Assembly (NCBI RefSeq): GCF_025151995.1 | Contig: NZ_CP102290.1 | Location: 1,054,001-1,118,000 of the forward strand | Reading direction: 5' to 3' | Source: Ruminococcus gauvreauii | GTDB taxonomy: Bacteria > Bacillota > Clostridia > Lachnospirales > Lachnospiraceae | Length of the DNA stretch: 64,000 bases | Part shown: piece by piece, positions 1 through 8,792 of the stretch | How positions within the stretch are numbered: the stretch's first letter is position 1 | How the letters are laid out: each line of letters begins with the position of its first letter | The notes under the pieces: generated by a model | The model's input: the letters and a program-made list of their open reading frames with translations, nothing else | The model's database searches: none | What the model was told of the DNA's origin: nothing | Program-made: the position numbers and the translations under genes

Positions 1-1030
1 GCGGTATGGTAAGCTCCATTAGCGGAAACACACGATTCATACCGTATGGTTCTGCCTCGCACAGGATCCGGTCTCCCGGCTCAAACTGATCATAATTGGT
101 AGCAAGCACGGATAAATCGGCGGCCGTAAGCTCCAGAACCATGCTTTCAAACTGGGCGCTCTCCAAATATTCCCGTCCCTTTTTCAGAAGATTTATGGGA
201 ACATTCACGTCATCCCACCGGACCGTTCCCCGGATCCATCCAAAAGCTTCAACCGCCTTTTCGTTATAAATGTAATCCAATCCGTCATTGACTGATCGGA
301 TGTCGACATAGCGCGGAAGTTTCTCGAAATCGCCGGCATCCGTTTTTACTTCGGCATCCAACTTGGCACCGAGCGGAATCAGGCAGGTAATCAGGTCATC
401 TGTAGTGATGCTTTCCGTGTAATCCAGCAGGTTGAGTCCGAATTTGATGGGCTGACTGCAGTATTTTCCGTATTCCTCCAGTGTGATCCAATCCAGATAC
501 AACTGTTCATTTTCATGCCGGAGACGCAAATACCCTCCCAGCTTCCCCACCAGTTTTTCGCGGATCGCCGAAAGGGTATTCTCCCTGTTTGTAAGCAGAT
601 AAAAAGAATCATTGCTGTCATGAACAGATACGATTCCAAGGCAGATTCTTTTTCGCGCCTCCACCTGGGAATTATGAATATCCAGCCACTTTCCCAATAT
701 CTGGCGCGGACTTAAATTGCGGTACTCGGCCTGCGGCTGGATCGTATCGGCCAGAAAGCTGAGCGCGCCTTCCACAGAGATTTCCTTTTCTTTGTATAGA
801 TTCCGTTCCGATGAACGAACCTCTCCGTAGAAGATTTCTTTATCGTCCCGGAAGACACTGATCATGGAACGGCGGTTTCGGATCTTTTCATACGCCGGAT
901 TATCCTGCGGCACCACGCACTTGAATTCTCCGGCGTATCCCGTCAGGAGATGGAGATTGGGATCTACAATGTGATAATATTCATCTCCCGGATAATACAG
1001 GTATTCACCATCCAGATAAACCATATACAT
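1..1030 (-). CDS. Phage tail-tip / tail-associated protein, C-terminus cut by window edge
   Basis: About 343 N-terminal residues are visible and the frame is still open at base 1. The start is the ATG read from 1030, with GGAGGA nine bases upstream; it overlaps the Dit stop codon as TAATG, so the two are translationally coupled. The N-terminus (MYMVYLDGEYLYYPGDEY) followed by a beta-rich stretch with LLTGYAGEFKCVVP resembles the conserved N-terminal domain of siphophage tail-tip proteins that follow Dit in the gene order (Tal / minor structural protein family). In those phages it forms the baseplate hub and may carry a peptidase or receptor-binding part, which would be outside the window. Family assignment rests on position and general resemblance. 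Confidence 0.75.
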   Translation of the reverse strand, partial: MYMVYLDGEYLYYPGDEYYHIVDPNLHLLTGYAGEFKCVVPQDNPAYEKIRNRRSMISVFRDDKEIFYGEVRSSERNLYKEKEISVEGALSFLADTIQPQAEYRNLSPRQILGKWLDIHNSQVEARKRICLGIVSVHDSNDSFYLLTNRENTLSAIREKLVGKLGGYLRLRHENEQLYLDWITLEEYGKYCSQPIKFGLNLLDYTESITTDDLITCLIPLGAKLDAEVKTDAGDFEKLPRYVDIRSVNDGLDYIYNEKAVEAFGWIRGTVRWDDVNVPINLLKKGREYLESAQFESMVLELTAADLSVLATNYDQFEPGDRILCEAEPYGMNRVFPLMELTIP

Positions 1031-1773
1031 TACAACATCCTCCTTCTATATTTAACAGATAAAATCGCGTTTCCTTTAAATTGCAGGACCACATCATTTT
1101 TATCAACAATCAGGTCAGGGAAGCGGTTTTCTCCTGTCCGGAGCGTATAGGTTTTCCCGTTTGCCGTCATGGTAAGGACATCAGAGGAAATCTGCTTCAC
1201 CTCAATCACCGGTACAAACGGCATCCCGATTTCAGAGATGGTAAAAGAAAACTGTTCTGCAAAGGTCAGATTCTCTCCGTCATCAATGACTCCATCCAGA
1301 AAACTGAACGTATCCCAGAGCCAGTCTGAGCCAGCATCCAGAACGCTGTATTTATAAGGATCTGCGTCACGGATCACCAAAGCAAACGTTCCCATTCGCT
1401 GTGTTCTGTCAAATTCCTCAATAGTGGCCCTGCCCTGCCAAAAATAACCCGGATCATTATCAAACACGAGCTTCACGAGATTTCCATGCAGCAGGTTCCG
1501 GTACTCGGAGATTACAATATCCCACTCCCTGCGCTCGCGTACTCCGCCAAATATAATCCGGATGGATCGTGTGCTGTACACCGGACGGCCAGTCAACGCT
1601 TCTGTGTAATCCAGCTTTCCGGGACGTCCCGGCACCTGCACATAATAAGATTCCAGTTCCGGTTCCTGCAGGTAATCATTGTTACAGATAATCAGCCCCC
1701 AATCCTTTAGGCTGTGGTAACTTTCTCCTGTTTTTACCAGTGTGACCGTTACAGCATTTGTAATTGCATTCAT
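1030..1773 (-). CDS. Distal tail protein (Dit-like)
   Basis: 247 residues. Placed exactly between tape measure and tail-tip genes, where siphophages of Firmicutes encode Dit, the hexameric hub joining tail tube to baseplate. The sequence shows the usual Dit layout: an N-terminal region with VPGRPGKLDYTEALTGRPVY, then IIFGG and a beta-rich stretch with a conserved DNDPGYFWQGR segment in which each ring subunit is described relative to a neutral axis, then a galectin-like C-terminal part. The start ATG overlaps the tape measure stop by four bases, and the stop overlaps the next start, so expression is coupled along the tail operon. Confidence 0.8.
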   Translation of the reverse strand: MNAITNAVTVTLVKTGESYHSLKDWGLIICNNDYLQEPELESYYVQVPGRPGKLDYTEALTGRPVYSTRSIRIIFGGVRERREWDIVISEYRNLLHGNLVKLVFDNDPGYFWQGRATIEEFDRTQRMGTFALVIRDADPYKYSVLDAGSDWLWDTFSFLDGVIDDGENLTFAEQFSFTISEIGMPFVPVIEVKQISSDVLTMTANGKTYTLRTGENRFPDLIVDKNDVVLQFKGNAILSVKYRRRML

Positions 1774-4700
1774 CTTCTCGCCTCCCTTGCGGCCATAACA
1801 GGCAGCTGCCGGTTAATTTCCGGAAGCATTTCCCCCACCACTTTTTTCTTATCCAGGTATATATTGCTTCCAGAGGCAAGGTACGGCAGATATTTCTGCA
1901 TCACCTGCAGCATCTCCGCAATTTCCGGCACTGTATAAGCTGGCTGCTCAGCTGCATTCCAGGACATACCGGAGTCAATGGCGTACTGGATTTCGTTGAC
2001 CGGAAGCTCCGCATGAATATCCGAAACATCCAGCAATTCACTCATTGCATCCTGCACGATTCCATTTTGATCTTCCAATCCTTTTACGTATCCTTCTGCC
2101 ACAGAGCTACCGATCCGTCGGAACACCCTCGAAGGCGAGTTGATTTCCAGCGTGGAATTCGCCGCATTGATTGCACTGACCGCAATATCCGTTGCAGCCC
2201 TGATCACCCGTGACTCCCCGGCATAGATTCCATCTGCAAGTCCAACAGCCATATAATATCCCGTACTATACAGGCTTGATTCCGTTGCGTTGCTCTCTAC
2301 GCCGGAAATAGCTGCACCCGCAAGACCGACCCCCGCACTCTGTACGTTGTTCTGCGAATTATTTAGTCCTTCCCTAAGACCATCACCCAGATACATGCCG
2401 GTGATTCTCGTTTTCCAGGAAGGCGAGGCAACACCAGCACCAGCGTTAACTGCATCCACGGTTTTCACACCAAGATCCTGTCCCTGCTCTATTGCCTGGG
2501 CCTGGGCGTTTTGCATTCCTTCCACTAATCCCAGGACTGAATTAGCACCGGTCTCGCCCAATAAGCTCTGCATATCTTCTGCGCCGCCCGCAACCGCAAT
2601 GCCGAAAGAAGTGAGCAGGTCTTGTCCGGCAATATTGGCCATTTCCTTACAATCAAGACTTTGATTCCATAATTCATTTGCTTTTGCCAGTTCATCCCCT
2701 GACATATTGACAAACTCCTGGACATACGTAGAACCCTCTGGTCCCATTGATGCCAAATATTGCATGAGCCCTTCATCAATGGAAACAACCGCACCATTTG
2801 TTGCAGTTTTGGTGTCCTCCATGAGAGTTGTCAGGTTCTCTTCCCATGCAGTTACTCCGTCTACCTGACTCTGCATGTTTTCCAACAATTTTTCTTTGGT
2901 GATCTCTGTCCCGGCATTGAATTCCTCAAACATGTTCATCTGAGATTCCAGCGCGCCCTGTACGTTTTCCTGCATGGTCAGGACACCATTGGTAACATCA
3001 ACCGCCATCTGCTGCTGTCTCTCCGACAGTTGGCTGTATGCCTCCAGTTCCTGGCCGAGCACTTCTATACTCGCCGCAGATGCTTCCTGCTTCTGTACGG
3101 CCGCTTCTGTATTGGCACTTGTGGCTTCCGTATTGGCATTTAGGTATTCGGTGGCTTGTGTAATCTGCTCGTTGGCTTCACCCTGGGCTTCGTACAGCTC
3201 AGCCAAAGCCGCCTGCCGCCCTTCTTTTGTCTCAATAAGCTTCTCTTCATCCTCAGCCATCCGTTCATAGGCCTCAGATACTGTCATCAAGACGCCCTGA
3301 TATTCCATCTGGGCTTCCGTATGTTCTTGAGTTTTCTGGTATAGCTCATCCAGATCTCCGTTGCCAGTTTCCAGTGCTTCTCTGTAATCTTCCTGTGCCT
3401 TTTTCAGTTCTTTTTTTCTGTCTGTTTCTGCCTGTTCTGCTTCTGCCCGTTTCTCCTGGATCTCCTGAAGTGCCATTGAGGTTTCCTTGAGTTTTCCCTG
3501 CCCTTCCGTCAGCTTAATCTCTGCGTCGACAAGCTTTTCCGTGGCTTCTTTGACCTTCTCCTGTACGACCTCAATTTGTGCCATTTCCGCAGCATTTTCT
3601 ATGTAATCCTTGATCTCTCCGGATCCCATGTTGAGCTTTCCGGTCACGGAGTCAATCTCCAATCCCATTTCCGGGAACATGGTGTTCAGCTCCATGACCA
3701 CCGTCTTCATACGGCTCTGTTCTTCCGTTGTAAGATTGGTCTTGCCTGCCAGGCGGTCCAATTCATCTGCTAACCGGTTTGCGGTCTGCTCACTTGCCGT
3801 GTTCCCTTCCATTGCAGTTTCAATCCCTGCTGTCGCTTCGATCAAGTTTTCCGCTGCGTCATGCAGTTTTCCGTTCATTGCTTCCGCGGATTCCGCCAGT
3901 TCGTCAGTTTTGGATTTTGCTTCCTCTTGGCCTGATGCAAAAATAGCGACCGCAGCAGTCAGCGCCACAATACCACCAACAATCAGCGTCGCAGGGTTTG
4001 CAAGCATCGCCAGGTTCAGCCCTTGCTGTGCCGTAGTGGCAGCCACAGTTGCTGTTGCCTGCGTTGTGGTAGCCACTGTCTGAGCTGCCGTTGCCGTTGC
4101 ATTTGCGGTTTGTGCTACAGTAGAAGCTGCAGTAACTGTTTCCGTAGCCGCCTGTACGGTATTCATGGCTTTTAAAGCTTTTGCCGCCTCAAATCCCACT
4201 TTCATAGCTTGGACTGATTGAGCTAATTTCAAAAGTTTAGGAACAGCTATCCCGGCGCCAGCCCCAAGTGCTCCAACAATCGATATTGTCTTTTTGGCTG
4301 GATCAGACAGACCTTTAAACCATTGAGTTGCATCCTTTACCGTATCGGTCACTTTATCGATTGCCGGCATGGCGGTCTCCAAAAATTCACCTGCCAGTTC
4401 GCTTCCGGCAACTTTCAGGTTATTTGCAGCGACCTTTGCCTTATCCCACGGATCTAAGGTTTCCTGGAAGGTAGTTTCCACGGTATCACCATATTGGGAC
4501 ATTGATTCATTCAGGTCATCCAGGCTTATCCTGCCATCCCGAATTCCGTCCGCCATGACCTGCGCGCCTTTTGTGCCAAACACCTCCTGCGCAATCGCAA
4601 GGGCTTCAGTCTCAGTGGAGGCGTTTTTGATGCTGTCTATGGTACGCTCTAATGCCTCTCGTGCGCTTAATCCCTCTTTTGCGTAATTGCTGACCGCTGT

Positions 4701-5915
4701 TTTTAAGCCCCGGATCGCCGTACTGGAATCTACGCCGTTGCTTTCCAGCAACGCAAGCAAATTTACTGACTCGGATAAGTTTAAATCCAGATCTTTGAAG
4801 GTAGCTGCATTTCCATCCAGCTCACTCATCAACTCGGATACACTTTTCCCGGTTTCCTGCCCGCGTTTTGTAAGAATACCCAATAATTCTCCGGAATGTT
4901 CGGAAGAGACATTGAACTGGGTCAAAATTCGGTCTGTGGCATCGATTGACTCATTCAGATCCGTACCATTAATTTCAGCAAACTCAAGAAACTGCCTGGA
5001 AGTTTTTTCAAGCGCTTCTCCGGTTTCTCCAAAACGGGTATTGACCTCTCCAATCGCTATTCCGACATCTGACATTTCCACCGGAAGCTCCCCAAAAACA
5101 TTGTCAGCAGAATCTGTCAAACCGGATAACGCATCGCCGGTCGCTCCCGTCTTTGTTATGATCGTGTCATAGCCTTCATCCAGCTTTTTCGCTGCATCAT
5201 AAGAAGTATTTGCTAACGTTTGAATCGCTTTAGACCCGACATCGAAAACTTCAAATATTTTTTCACGCGCATACATTTTCTGAGTCTCTAAAGTAAGCCT
5301 CTTTGTCTCGTCAGCTGCCTTATCTACCGTTTTTCCAAATGCATCAATAGATTTTGCACATCCATCCGTAGCATCTTCCGCTTCTTTCATATGCGCGGAA
5401 TTTTCATTCAGTGCCCGCACCATGTTGATTGTCTGCACTTTTGCATTATTAAGCTGTTTTTCCCAATCGCGTACTCGATTCTCGGCTTTTTGATATTTTT
5501 TTTCACCATCATCTATGGTCCGAGAAAGACTTCCTACCGTCTCTCTCTGGCTTTTCATCGCTTCGTCGGATGCTTCTCCAGACTTCTCCATCTGCTGCAA
5601 AGCTTCTTTTGCCTGAGTAAGCTTTTGTCTATATTCCTCCAGCTCATTACCAACGCGGTCATAATCTTCCCTCGCATGCTCTAATCCTTTACTGATTTCT
5701 TCTTCTTTTTGTCTGTGCACATCAAGAGTTTTTGTCAGTACCTCGTGCTTTTTATTTAAAGCCTCCAGCGTGTTAGCTGAACCTGCTGTTTCTGCCTCTA
5801 CCAGTTTCATTTCGGAGCGCATGGCAGAAAGGCTTTTATTACAAGAACTAACTGATGAACAAAATTCTTTTTCTCCATCCAGCACAATCATTGCGCTTAT
5901 CTTTTTTGCATCCAT
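1770..5915 (-). CDS. Phage tail tape measure protein
   Basis: 1381 residues. The N-terminal ~190 residues are coiled coil (heptad-rich, Lys/Glu/Gln), followed by a conserved tape measure core with segments such as SYDAAKKLDEGYDTIITKTG and GILTKRGQETGKSVSE typical of the TP901 family. Around residues 590-670 there is an Ala/Thr-rich stretch leading into a hydrophobic segment (ATLIVGGIVALTAAVAIFA), then a second long coiled coil and a C-terminal part with repeated AGAAISGVES-like motifs. Family members set tail length and help DNA entry. The start ATG has AGAGGTGAG upstream. Immediately upstream stands a hairpin and a truncated group II intron rather than the chaperone genes, so the gene may be poorly expressed. 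No internal frameshift was seen. Confidence 0.9.
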   Translation of the reverse strand: MDAKKISAMIVLDGEKEFCSSVSSCNKSLSAMRSEMKLVEAETAGSANTLEALNKKHEVLTKTLDVHRQKEEEISKGLEHAREDYDRVGNELEEYRQKLTQAKEALQQMEKSGEASDEAMKSQRETVGSLSRTIDDGEKKYQKAENRVRDWEKQLNNAKVQTINMVRALNENSAHMKEAEDATDGCAKSIDAFGKTVDKAADETKRLTLETQKMYAREKIFEVFDVGSKAIQTLANTSYDAAKKLDEGYDTIITKTGATGDALSGLTDSADNVFGELPVEMSDVGIAIGEVNTRFGETGEALEKTSRQFLEFAEINGTDLNESIDATDRILTQFNVSSEHSGELLGILTKRGQETGKSVSELMSELDGNAATFKDLDLNLSESVNLLALLESNGVDSSTAIRGLKTAVSNYAKEGLSAREALERTIDSIKNASTETEALAIAQEVFGTKGAQVMADGIRDGRISLDDLNESMSQYGDTVETTFQETLDPWDKAKVAANNLKVAGSELAGEFLETAMPAIDKVTDTVKDATQWFKGLSDPAKKTISIVGALGAGAGIAVPKLLKLAQSVQAMKVGFEAAKALKAMNTVQAATETVTAASTVAQTANATATAAQTVATTTQATATVAATTAQQGLNLAMLANPATLIVGGIVALTAAVAIFASGQEEAKSKTDELAESAEAMNGKLHDAAENLIEATAGIETAMEGNTASEQTANRLADELDRLAGKTNLTTEEQSRMKTVVMELNTMFPEMGLEIDSVTGKLNMGSGEIKDYIENAAEMAQIEVVQEKVKEATEKLVDAEIKLTEGQGKLKETSMALQEIQEKRAEAEQAETDRKKELKKAQEDYREALETGNGDLDELYQKTQEHTEAQMEYQGVLMTVSEAYERMAEDEEKLIETKEGRQAALAELYEAQGEANEQITQATEYLNANTEATSANTEAAVQKQEASAASIEVLGQELEAYSQLSERQQQMAVDVTNGVLTMQENVQGALESQMNMFEEFNAGTEITKEKLLENMQSQVDGVTAWEENLTTLMEDTKTATNGAVVSIDEGLMQYLASMGPEGSTYVQEFVNMSGDELAKANELWNQSLDCKEMANIAGQDLLTSFGIAVAGGAEDMQSLLGETGANSVLGLVEGMQNAQAQAIEQGQDLGVKTVDAVNAGAGVASPSWKTRITGMYLGDGLREGLNNSQNNVQSAGVGLAGAAISGVESNATESSLYSTGYYMAVGLADGIYAGESRVIRAATDIAVSAINAANSTLEINSPSRVFRRIGSSVAEGYVKGLEDQNGIVQDAMSELLDVSDIHAELPVNEIQYAIDSGMSWNAAEQPAYTVPEIAEMLQVMQKYLPYLASGSNIYLDKKKVVGEMLPEINRQLPVMAAREARR

Positions 5916-5941
5916 AACTCACCTCTAAAAAATGCATAAGA

Positions 5942-5968
5942 AAACCGCCCCATATTCGAGGCGGTTTC
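5942..5968 (-). terminator. Hairpin with short T run just upstream of tape measure gene
   Basis: On the minus strand ACCGCC and GGCGGT enclose a loop and are followed by TTTTCTT. It could end transcripts coming through the intron relic. It lies only about 30 bases before the tape measure start, which is unusual inside a tail operon. Confidence 0.45.
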
Positions 5969-5975
5969 CTATACA

Positions 5976-6128
5976 CTATCTCTTTTTTCTTTTTTCCACA
6001 CGTATAAAAATATTTACTCGTTTCCATACTTCGAATAGCACATCATCCCGATATACTTTATCGTAAAGTGCATGAAATCTTCTGCTATCACATTTCTTTC
6101 CTGTCAGATATAGTTTGCTTTGGAGTTG
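5976..6128 (-). pseudogene. N-terminal remnant of group II intron reverse transcriptase/maturase
   Basis: An open frame of 50 residues contains LYLTGKKCDSRRFHALYDKV followed by YRDDVLFEVWKRV, which matches the start of intron-encoded LtrA-type reverse transcriptases as I remember that family. After WKRV (codon at 6015-6017) homology stops; the expected next segment (usually KxNKGAAGVD) is absent and the frame ends at TAG a few codons later. A TAA precedes LQSKLYL in the same frame, so there is no good start either. All catalytic reverse transcriptase motifs, maturase and endonuclease domains are gone. It lies in what would be domain IV of the intron relic at 6015-6656. Confidence 0.7.
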
Positions 6129-6656
6129 TTAGTATTCATTACATTCTATCACTCTTACCCTCTCTACAAACATGAATGAAACAGGGAACCTTTCCAAAGA
6201 CTGCGTTTTCTTTCACAGTCATTATCGGTACTATGTTCCCCTCCGACTCCATCTCATCAGAAATACGACTTCGCCAAGCTTATACGTTTTCTCTTTACCT
6301 TTCGGTGATGGGCAGGGCCTCTCCAGTTCCGAACCACACTTTTCATACACACCGCTTTCTATATATCGAGGGATTCCTCCGTGTTGCTTTCCAGTATCTT
6401 CACACGTTCCATGATTTTCGCCCAAATGCGCAAGGCTCAACTTCCCTTTGTTCTCTTTCAAGACCTTTTTATACGATACGACAGAATTCACTTTATGTTA
6501 CGGTCTGCATGATTGCTCGCTCCCTCATCGGGTTACTTTATCCACTCGCTTAGCACCCTGTATTAATACAACGCACCGAGTTTAGCTACACGCTCACTGG
6601 CAACTACCGTGACCGGACTTACACCGACAAGTGTGGTCCAGCTTTGCTGGACACAC
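6015..6656 (-). mobile_element. Truncated group II intron (5' ribozyme half plus start of its ORF)
   Basis: Reading the minus strand from 6656, the element begins GTGTG, fitting the GUGYG 5' end of group II introns, and continues with CGGTGTAAGTCCGGTCACGG, which resembles the 5' part of domain I. Roughly 530 bases separate this end from the reverse transcriptase remnant, the expected length of domains I to III. No domain V/VI or 3' end is present: similarity stops at about 6015. The 5' end lies about eight bases beyond the T run of a terminator hairpin (6664-6689), a site type favoured by bacterial class C introns (known for that class; class assignment here is not certain). The element is inferred to be dead. 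Confidence 0.65.
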
Positions 6657-6663
6657 CGCATAG

Positions 6664-6689
6664 AAAAAGCGCCTGCCTAAGCAAGCGCC
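6664..6689 (-). terminator. Intrinsic terminator after small membrane-protein gene
   Basis: On the minus strand an eight-base stem (GGCGCTTGC-like arm, TTAG loop, GCAGGCGC arm) is followed by TTTTTC. It ends the unit containing the 68-residue gene and is the probable landing site of the group II intron. Confidence 0.7.
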
Positions 6690-6783
6690 ATCTAAAAGCT
6701 TATTTTTTATCATGCACAATCAGATACGTCAGCAAATCGTCCATCGAGATTTTTGCCGGGCCTTTGTCAATACAATTTCCAAA

Positions 6784-6990
6784 TTATTCCGCGCCCCGAA
6801 GAAGCAGGCGAACTCCCCTAAGGAATATGCTACCTACCACACATATGGCAAGCATAATAAGCGACATTTCCCAATTAAAAGGGAGACAACCAATGATAGC
6901 CAAAAAAAACATTGTCTTATACGGACATGTATTTAAGAAGTAAGCAAAAATATTTTTCACCGTTCTAAAAACCCGTTTAACTTTTTCCAT
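6784..6990 (-). CDS. Small membrane protein, moron-like position in tail operon
   Basis: 68 residues: a basic N-terminus (MEKVKRVFRTVKN) followed by two hydrophobic segments (about residues 22-37 and 41-59). GGGGGAG precedes the ATG. It sits between the tail chaperones and the tape measure gene, where no structural gene is expected, and has a plausible own promoter (7015-7043) and terminator (6664-6689), the layout of a moron. After its TAA stop the same frame stays open for 27 further codons with protein-like composition (ISMDDLLTYLIVHDKK), so it may be the remnant of a 96-codon gene. I do not recognise a family. Confidence 0.55.
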   Translation of the reverse strand: MEKVKRVFRTVKNIFAYFLNTCPYKTMFFLAIIGCLPFNWEMSLIMLAICVVGSIFLRGVRLLLRGAE

Positions 6991-7014
6991 ACGCTCCCCC
7001 TTTTTTATGATTTT

Positions 7015-7043
7015 ATCATACCATAAAAAGGGTCATAAGTCCA
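7015..7043 (-). promoter_or_regulatory. Possible promoter of the small membrane-protein gene
   Basis: Minus strand TGGACT, 17-base spacer, TATGAT. It overlaps the end of the gpGT frame and lies directly before the 68-residue gene. Confidence 0.4.
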
Positions 7044-7637
7044 TCAGAGACCTCTCTTTTTCGGCTGCTTTGAACAGGGTTCTGCTGACTTCAAAATTGT
7101 GTAGTTTCTTATATTCTTCAAACAGATCACACCATTTTCCGAAGTACATATGAGCAACTTCTCTTTCCGCGTAGCCGATCTTCATACCAATCACTACAAT
7201 CCACGCAAAATTTATCGGTTCCCCGTCGTCTCGTTCGTTTCCTTCTGCGTGGACGCTTCGTTTTTTCTCGCAAAGCACCTCATAAGCTCTTCATGCAGCA
7301 AGCTCCCCATCTCCTTTGGAGACAGGTCTACCTTCCGGAGCAATTCGTCCCGCATGACACCTGGTTTTCCCTCAATCGCCAGTCCTTCCTGAATAAACCA
7401 ATACAAAGCACTGTTGACGCATTTTATGTTCGGAATTTTTGTGACTCCAACAGCAAACCCTTCTTCATTCGTCACCACATTCCCATTCTCATCGTACTTT
7501 GCCTCGAACCCCAGCAAGCCGTTGTCAAAATCACTTAAATCCCCGAACTCTTCCTGGATCTTCTCCAACACCAGAATATCACATTTGTAAGGATATTTCT
7601 CACCGGATAATTCTAAATATTGCATTTCATCAAACAT
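7033..7637 (-). CDS. gpGT-like tail assembly chaperone made by -1 frameshift
   Basis: The 141-residue gpG-like frame and the frame ending at 7033 overlap and are linked by the heptamer A AAA AAC (7260-7266, minus strand), read in the zero frame as AAA AAC. A -1 slip there gives a 201-residue fusion: 126 residues of gpG followed by 75 residues starting RSVHAEG. The downstream frame has no convincing start of its own (only GTG within the gpG gene, no Shine-Dalgarno). This arrangement is the known one for lambda G/GT and many Firmicutes siphophages, where the minor fusion product bridges tape measure and tail tube subunits. Confidence 0.8.
7212..7637 (-). CDS. Tail assembly chaperone (gpG-like)
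   Basis: 141 residues, ATG at 7637 with AAGGAGAACGT upstream. It follows the major tail protein gene and precedes the tape measure gene, the canonical chaperone position. The protein is acidic, with ILVLEKIQEEFGDLSDF and CVNSALYWFIQEGLAIEG typical of this phage family, and a low-complexity tail (NEASTQKETNETTGNR) that lies past the slippery site and is replaced in the frameshifted product. Chaperones of this kind coat the tape measure protein during tail assembly and are not in the virion. Confidence 0.8.
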   Translation of the reverse strand: MFDEMQYLELSGEKYPYKCDILVLEKIQEEFGDLSDFDNGLLGFEAKYDENGNVVTNEEGFAVGVTKIPNIKCVNSALYWFIQEGLAIEGKPGVMRDELLRKVDLSPKEMGSLLHEELMRCFARKNEASTQKETNETTGNR

Positions 7638-7696
7638 ACGTTCTCCTTCCTCCCATCCGGGGCTTTTTGCCCCGGATCATGCAAATACTGTTTTAC

Positions 7697-8260
7697 TTAA
7701 GCATCAGGGGAGCTCGGCGTAAACTTCCCGTCAATCCATGCCCTGGCAGCTTCCTCTGTATCAAATACAGCGATCTCCTTCCATTTTCCATCATCCAGCG
7801 CCAAAGCCCGGCCATTAATCGACGGCGTCTTATATTCGATAGATTCACCTTTCGTTGCATAGTCTTCTGCCGGCTCTGAGAATTTCACCTTACAAAGGAA
7901 ATTCGCAGTAAACGACCGTACGCCATCTACTTTTTCCACCGTAATCCAGGCAACGCCAACATAACCATTTTCATCATCTGCATTAAATGTTACAGATTTG
8001 TTGGGACTGTCTGCTGTTGTATGTCCAAACATATCCGCGTGTGCCTGGATCGGAATGGTACTGGTGTTTAAGACCACATCTGCATAACTGAAGATTTTGT
8101 CATATTCGGCCTGTACATCATCCGCATACAGAGAACCTTCCGCATAACTCGGAGTTACCTGGATTGCAATTGCCTTTCCAAATGTAAACGGTGTGCTGTA
8201 AGTTCCTTTTTCTGTATTCAATTTTCCAATGATCGGTTTTCTAAGTCCAATATAAGCCAT
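7697..8260 (-). CDS. Major tail protein
   Basis: 187 residues, N-terminus MAYIGLRKPIIGKLN. It fits the phi13-type major tail tube proteins: conserved GLRKP start, a beta-rich core with FGKAIAIQVTPSYAEGSLYADD, and a C-terminal KTPSINGRAL segment. It polymerises into the tail tube. It starts two bases after the stop of the preceding gene, and a 60-base gap separates it from the chaperone gene. Confidence 0.85.
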   Translation of the reverse strand: MAYIGLRKPIIGKLNTEKGTYSTPFTFGKAIAIQVTPSYAEGSLYADDVQAEYDKIFSYADVVLNTSTIPIQAHADMFGHTTADSPNKSVTFNADDENGYVGVAWITVEKVDGVRSFTANFLCKVKFSEPAEDYATKGESIEYKTPSINGRALALDDGKWKEIAVFDTEEAARAWIDGKFTPSSPDA

Positions 8261-8262
8261 AG

Positions 8263-8598
8263 TTAGTCCTCTCTTTCTTCTTCGATTTCACACTCGAAGA
8301 TTACATGTTTTGTATCACTTTCCACAAGTTCTGTAATTACAGGATACGTAAATCCCGCTGTAAACAACTTTTCCCTTACCTGATTCCGGATCTCCTGATA
8401 TTCAGCCCCTAATGGCAGAAACAAATGAATCTGCATATGCGCTGTTATAGCAAGCGGCTTATCATCTCCAAAAGAAGATGCCCGGGTGTCCGCATAGCTG
8501 AAAGTAAAATACTCTTTTTCTGTTCCGGTATACACATCCTGTTTTACAGGCAACCCAAAATCAGACAGTGCCTCAATTATTTTTTGGTTAATCGTCAT
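8263..8598 (-). CDS. Probable tail terminator / tail completion protein
   Basis: 111 residues. Genes directly before the major tail protein in Firmicutes siphophages encode the tail terminator that caps the tube and docks it to the head. The sequence (IIEALSDFGLPVKQDVY, then a beta-rich part with IHLFLPLGAEYQEIRNQVREKL and a C-terminal acidic strand) is compatible with that alpha/beta fold. The start ATG overlaps the preceding stop by four bases. Assignment is mainly by position. Confidence 0.6.
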   Translation of the reverse strand: MTINQKIIEALSDFGLPVKQDVYTGTEKEYFTFSYADTRASSFGDDKPLAITAHMQIHLFLPLGAEYQEIRNQVREKLFTAGFTYPVITELVESDTKHVIFECEIEEERED

Positions 8599-8732
8599 TC
8601 ATCCACCTCCCTGTCAAAAACCTCGTGTTTTTCGTTATTAACCATCCTGGTCAATACTGTTCTTACGCGTTCCTTTGCAGTCCTGTACTCAAAGTAAGCC
8701 CATTTTTCCAGAATCCGCATCAGTTCATTCAC
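8595..8732 (-). CDS. Small phage protein, possibly truncated, before the tail terminator gene
   Basis: I choose the GTG at 8732 because AGGAG lies seven bases upstream; this gives 45 residues starting with MNELMRILEKW. A longer reading from 8792 is possible but has no ribosome site. The stop overlaps the next start (ATGA), so it is coupled to a real gene. It stands where a connector or HK97 gp10-type gene is normally found, and its short length suggests what remains after loss of the head genes. No family recognised. Confidence 0.4.
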   Translation of the reverse strand: MNELMRILEKWAYFEYRTAKERVRTVLTRMVNNEKHEVFDREVDE

Positions 8733-8792
8733 TTTGAAACTCCTATACCTTCTTACTCCATCCTCATCACCTCCCTTCTGCCTATTTTCCAT

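Noticed and set aside
1081..5700. Many long + strand open frames opposite the tail genes
   Set aside because: Shadows of the minus strand genes with reversed codon pattern and no starts.
6172..6553. Open frames of 80-125 codons on the + strand
   Set aside because: They lie on the antisense of the intron ribozyme part, have no ribosome site and no protein-like conservation.
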